This document shows positions 17,682-21,058 of a DNA stretch of 21,058 nucleotides, piece after piece (the first letter of the stretch is position 1; every line of letters starts with the position of its first letter). Source of the DNA: Chara braunii (taxonomy: Eukaryota; Streptophyta; Charophyceae; Charales; Characeae); the NCBI GenBank assembly GCA_003427395.1, contig BFEA01000728.1:64976-86033 (forward strand), read 5' to 3'. Under the pieces are notes generated by a model. The model had not been told where the DNA came from, searched no databases, and was given only the letters and a program-made list of their open reading frames with translations. The position numbers and the translations under genes were made by a program.

Positions 17682-19095
17682 TGCAGAGACTCTCTAGTCC
17701 CGACTTTGAACCCTGCTCCATCTGTGTTAATGAACTACTCGCCCACTAGGAAGAAGAACTCGTCAAAATCTTTCTTGATATCCCAATTGGAAACAGGTCA
17801 CTACCATATCTCTTCGCCACATATAAGAAGCACGAAAACTCCTTTCGCTGGCTCACCAATGCGTCTGACATAATTTCCTCTCCTCTTGCTGACCTTGCTG
17901 CTGCCATCCTTAAAGCACTAATCAAGGTTGTAAAAACTCACTGTGGATACCTCACGCAACAAACTCTCGTCGAAATTGACATCAAAGTACCCTACTGGTG
18001 GCCCATAGACTCGACAGCCGACTACGTCTACAACATACCCTCGCAGGCAACGACTCTCTTCTCTGCAGATATAACAAGATGCTATGAAACCATACCTACT
18101 GATGATAGTTCGGACGGGCTACCGAATGCAATCAAGTTCTTCACAAAATTAGCCTTTCAACAAGAAAGGAAAATAACCGGTACTGATGTACAACTTGCCC
18201 TTAAATTATACTATAAAGGAGACCAACCAACCCCCACATGCGACTGGTTTAACAACCCCCCCAATGGATATCCCTCCCTTATTAATGAAATGGTTAGCGC
18301 AATCAATAAATGACTCATTACAAATGCCTGCACATCTTTGGCAACAACATCTGGACACAGGTTCTGGGCATCCCCATGGGCGTCATCTGTTCCCCGGTAT
18401 GGTGCAACATCTACTTCTTCAAATACGAATACAAATTCATGAGAAAAATCGCCCACAAAACCAACAGATATCTCCTACACTTATTCCAACACGTCTTCCG
18501 ATATTTCGATGACTTCCATATCATTAATAACCCAAGAATACATGAGTAACTCAACCCGGAAATCACCAGTAGAAGAAGTAAAAACTTCCTATACCCTCTG
18601 CAACTAATCCCCCTGAATGAGCAAACTTCTTAGTAAACAGAAATCAACGGCAAAAGCATAGGGACCAAAACCAACTTTCTCAACACAACCATCGAAATCA
18701 CTAACACTCGCTCTGGTCCTTTCAAAACATACAAATATGACAAAAAAAGGAATTAAACTTTCCTATCACTAGATTCATCCAAGCACACTCCAATAGACCA
18801 ATGCAGCAATCTCTTAACCTGATAATACCCCAAATCATCACAATAGTCGAATCTGAGCCCCAACATGCAGCAATCGAAATAGAACAAACCATTAATACCT
18901 TTGTGCATAACGACTTCTCAAAACACAGACTGTTAGGAATTACCAAAAAGATCCTCCAATGCCCTGATAATTACCAACCCTTCCGATGCTTCCCTCAAAC
19001 TGTACTAAGGTGGCTTCAACACAATCACAACTGATGATTAGTTAATTGGCATCCAGATATGCATTGAATACGTACATATATGTATGTGTAAGCCA

Positions 19096-19101
19096 AATAA
19101 A
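19096..19101 (+). promoter_or_regulatory. AATAAA downstream of the PLE
   Basis: AATAAA lies about 60 bp after the PLE stop, inside AAGCCAA..TTGGCTT, which can itself pair. It fits a 3' processing signal for the PLE transcript but could be chance. Confidence 0.3.
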
Positions 19102-19108
19102 AACTTTT

Positions 19109-19201
19109 GGCTTGGTTCGGATGCAGGTTCTACCTCGGTTGGGGTAGGTTCTCAATCCCAGTGCTCAAAACAAAAGTGACCTACCCCACCCGGACCAAGC
19201 C
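19109..19201. other. Two-part hairpin after the PLE
   Basis: GGCTTGGTTCGG (19109-19120) pairs with CCGGACCAAGCC (19190-19201), 12 pairs with one G-T. Inside, GGTTGGGGTAGGT (19137-19149) pairs with ACCTACCCCACC (19179-19190) with one bulged T, the two stems sharing a base at 19190. A small local stem AGGT/ACCT (19125-19135) fills the bulge. TGGCTTGGTTCGG and GGTTCTCAATCC faintly resemble Pol III A and B boxes, so a SINE is an alternative to a PLE 3' structure. Confidence 0.65.
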
Positions 19202-19220
19202 TCCATTACAAGGAAACAGG

Positions 19221-19225
<5 letters not shown>

Positions 19226-19252
<27 letters not shown>

Positions 19253-19440
19253 ATAATATTTTTTTTAAATAAAAAATAATAAAAAATAATTATAAAAAAT
19301 TAAAATAAGTAAAATTAATTTATTAATTAATAAAAATAATAAACCAGTAAAATCATGACAATGAAGAAAACACAAAAAATGTCAAAAACAAAAAAGGTAA
19401 AATTAAGGATAAAAATATAATAAGCAAAGACTGAACCATC
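19226..19440. repeat. (AC)n followed by AT-rich DNA
   Basis: An uninterrupted AC run spans 19226-19252, then about 180 bp of almost pure A and T with AAT and TAA runs. No gene. Confidence 0.9.
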
Positions 19441-20880
19441 CTTTACTTAACTACCCCCCGTATATAAGCTCACACAGAATGTAAACCACCAGCCCTGAAA
19501 TATGATCCTCGACCCCAAACATATACATCACAAATAATAAGCTAAAAAACCTATATACCATAAAGGCCACTCCCCGCATTCCGGTTATATGGGTCAATGG
19601 GACCCACCACCCAGAGCACACAAGATGTACAATCAAAGAAAGCAAGATCTAGGCTCACATGCACAAAACCAAACGTCTTTTTGCGCTTTGGTCCCATACG
19701 ACGCACTACCGAAACACTAACTGCATGGCACCACATCGAAACGACACACCTGACACACCGCAAGACAAACGGACATGCAAACAGGAGAAACATGCCGCGA
19801 CACTGCCGCCCTCCCATAGCCAGACCATCTCCCAAAATGACAATTGAACCCACACTGCTGCACACACTGACGCACAAGAAAAGACAAAGGCGGAAGCAAA
19901 TCCAGCAAACCGACAAAGCTACGATAGCGTGAACACAAGCCTCACCCCTGGCAGAACTCCTGCACCCCTTCCGCAGCTCGAACAAGCACGCTCACACCCA
20001 TGACGGAAGCAGGGACTATACGAACAACTACAACCATACCCAATCTCCCCCCCCCCACAGAGAACAACTCCAGGTATGCATCCAATTTTTTCTCCCCCCA
20101 ACCACAAAAGAGCCGACCCCTACCCCACCAAAACGAAGCCACTCTCGCCTCCCCCATAATACTCCATCTCCGCATTACCAAGAACGTACGATGCATTACA
20201 GAATATATATTTGGCTTGCTCGCCCCATACAACAGCTGCCCACAGAGACGGGTACGATTACTACTACTGGCAAGCATACGCAGCACTGCGCTCGCACAGA
20301 TCCTGCTGCCAAGCTCTCTTGCTGTGCCCCTCCTCCTCCTCTATCCTTTTTATGGGTATGCAACCTTACAGTTGAGCCCGTGCCTGAGTTTGGCGTGGCA
20401 CGCATACAGTGCCCTGTCCGCTGAGCTTGTGGGCAAGCTACCTGACTCCACGCTGCACGACCTGGCTACGAGCTATGGCGGCGGCTGACTCTCCAGCGCC
20501 ACCAACCATGACCTCTCAGGTATGGACCCCTAATGAACTCCCCCCTAAAAAACCCATGTTGCATTACCCTATACCCTACACCCTCCACCCACCCCCTATG
20601 CTAACAGGGGCCGATACTAAGCTAATCCCTTTGATGAGCTGCTATGGGTGCTAGGCGGCGAAAAGCGTGCTTTAGGGCGTGCACCCCCCCTACGGTTGGG
20701 TTCTCATACCCATTCTTAACCATTGCTAACCTACTAACTCTAACCTTGCTAACCAGCTCCTTACCTAATCTATGCCTTGATGAATCCTGTACCTAACTAC
20801 TCCCATCCCCCTACCTAACATTGGACGAAACAACAAGGTCTAAATGTCCCATTTTTGAATGGGATGGTCGTGTTTTACAC
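19441..20880. other. No gene supported
   Basis: Reading frames exist on both strands (for example 19551-19985 minus and 20000-20488 plus), but they overlap one another, are rich in Cys, Ser, Pro or Thr, and show no motif I recognise. 20550-20820 holds loose CTAAC and CCCTA repeats, too irregular to be a telomere array. Confidence 0.5.
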
Positions 20881-20910
20881 ACATCCTCTACATATCACAC
20901 ATCACACATC

Positions 20911-20932
20911 ACACACACACACACACACGCGT

Positions 20933-21007
<75 letters not shown>

Positions 21008-21044
21008 CACACTCTCACACTCAATCAATCAATCAATCAATCAA
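20911..21044. repeat. (AC)n and (TCAA)n microsatellites
   Basis: AC dinucleotides run from about 20911 to 21004 with one CGCGTGCGC interruption near 20928-20936. A CTCACA stretch follows, then TCAA repeats from 21021 to 21044. Confidence 0.95.
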
Positions 21045-21058
21045 ATCAGATCAGTCAA

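Larger units (their letters stand above)
16590..19034 (+). pseudogene. Penelope-like reverse transcriptase, degenerate
   Basis: Segment 1 (16590-17320) has IIIPCHYPNRLM, a Cys pair CFC (16863-16871), HVITLDMNIINHKELQTLI and GADKAPNTPVFIC (DKA at 17271), the N-terminal core typical of PLEs. A 345-bp element interrupts it, and the frame continues after 17681. Segment 2 has LPYLFATYKKHENSFRW and motif A FSADITRCYETIP (Asp 18068-18070), ending at TGA 18311. A frameshift leads to segment 3 with QVLGIPMGVICSPVWCNIYF (motif B, from 18367) and YFDD (18502-18513). Stops occur at 17747, 18547, 18631 and 18634. A second frameshift at A7 (18742-18748) leads to FIQAHSNRPMQQSLN and the C-terminus, TGA 19032-19034. 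Catalytic Asp residues are kept. No GIY-YIG endonuclease is visible on either side. Confidence 0.85.

Noticed and set aside
19551-20488. Frames of 100-160 codons on both strands
   Set aside because: They overlap one another, have skewed composition and show no motif.
20550-20830. Telomere-like CCCTA/CTAAC stretch
   Set aside because: Spacing and units are irregular, with no run of a standard telomere heptamer.

Overview
The window is nuclear DNA of a eukaryote, most likely from the green lineage. It carries a chromovirus-type Ty3/gypsy retrotransposon with a C-terminal chromodomain-like segment, a decayed Penelope-like (PLE) reverse transcriptase, cytosolic 26S rRNA remnants close to the plant type, consensus GTAAGT splice donors, AATAAA signals, abundant microsatellites and assembly Ns. 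A charophyte such as Chara is a guess from the character of the retroelements and was not tested. I see no bacterial operon, CRISPR array or intact single-exon host gene.

Layout. 1-570 is purine-rich satellite and trinucleotide repeat. 581-874 is a cluster of GTTCG/CGAAC palindromes. 885-1338 is a tandem array of ~120-bp units (family A), and 1540-2419 holds about ten dispersed hairpins with one conserved loop (family B). In both families the stem sequences differ between copies while pairing is kept. 2839-3123 (minus) may be a coding exon. 3306-4508 holds five exact CAGGTAAG donors plus related ones. 4850-5150 is a ~181-bp duplication with hairpins. 5609-6170 is a rearranged 26S rRNA pseudogene: two minus-strand blocks that would be contiguous, separated by a plus-strand block from further downstream in 26S. 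6300-9700 has only weak coding candidates, including a diverged exon duplication. 9751-10500 contains short tandem arrays, the last with a 66-bp higher-order period. 10560-11180 looks like the last exon of an unrecognised gene.

11650-15153 is a gypsy pol frame (protease, RT, RNase H, integrase, chromodomain-like tail) in one register with six internal stops and damaged catalytic residues, followed by a polypurine tract and a putative 3' LTR. 16590-19034 is a PLE reverse transcriptase broken by frameshifts, stops and a 345-bp insertion. That insertion has terminal inverted repeats, an exact 8-bp target duplication and 14 GTAC motifs, and is interpreted as a hAT-like miniature transposon. A two-part hairpin follows the PLE. 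19226 to the end is simple repeat, AT-rich DNA and unassigned sequence.

Nothing here reads as a cooperating gene set; this is repeat-rich accessory DNA. The best candidates for something undescribed are the two hairpin families at 885-2419, then the GTAC element nested in the PLE.
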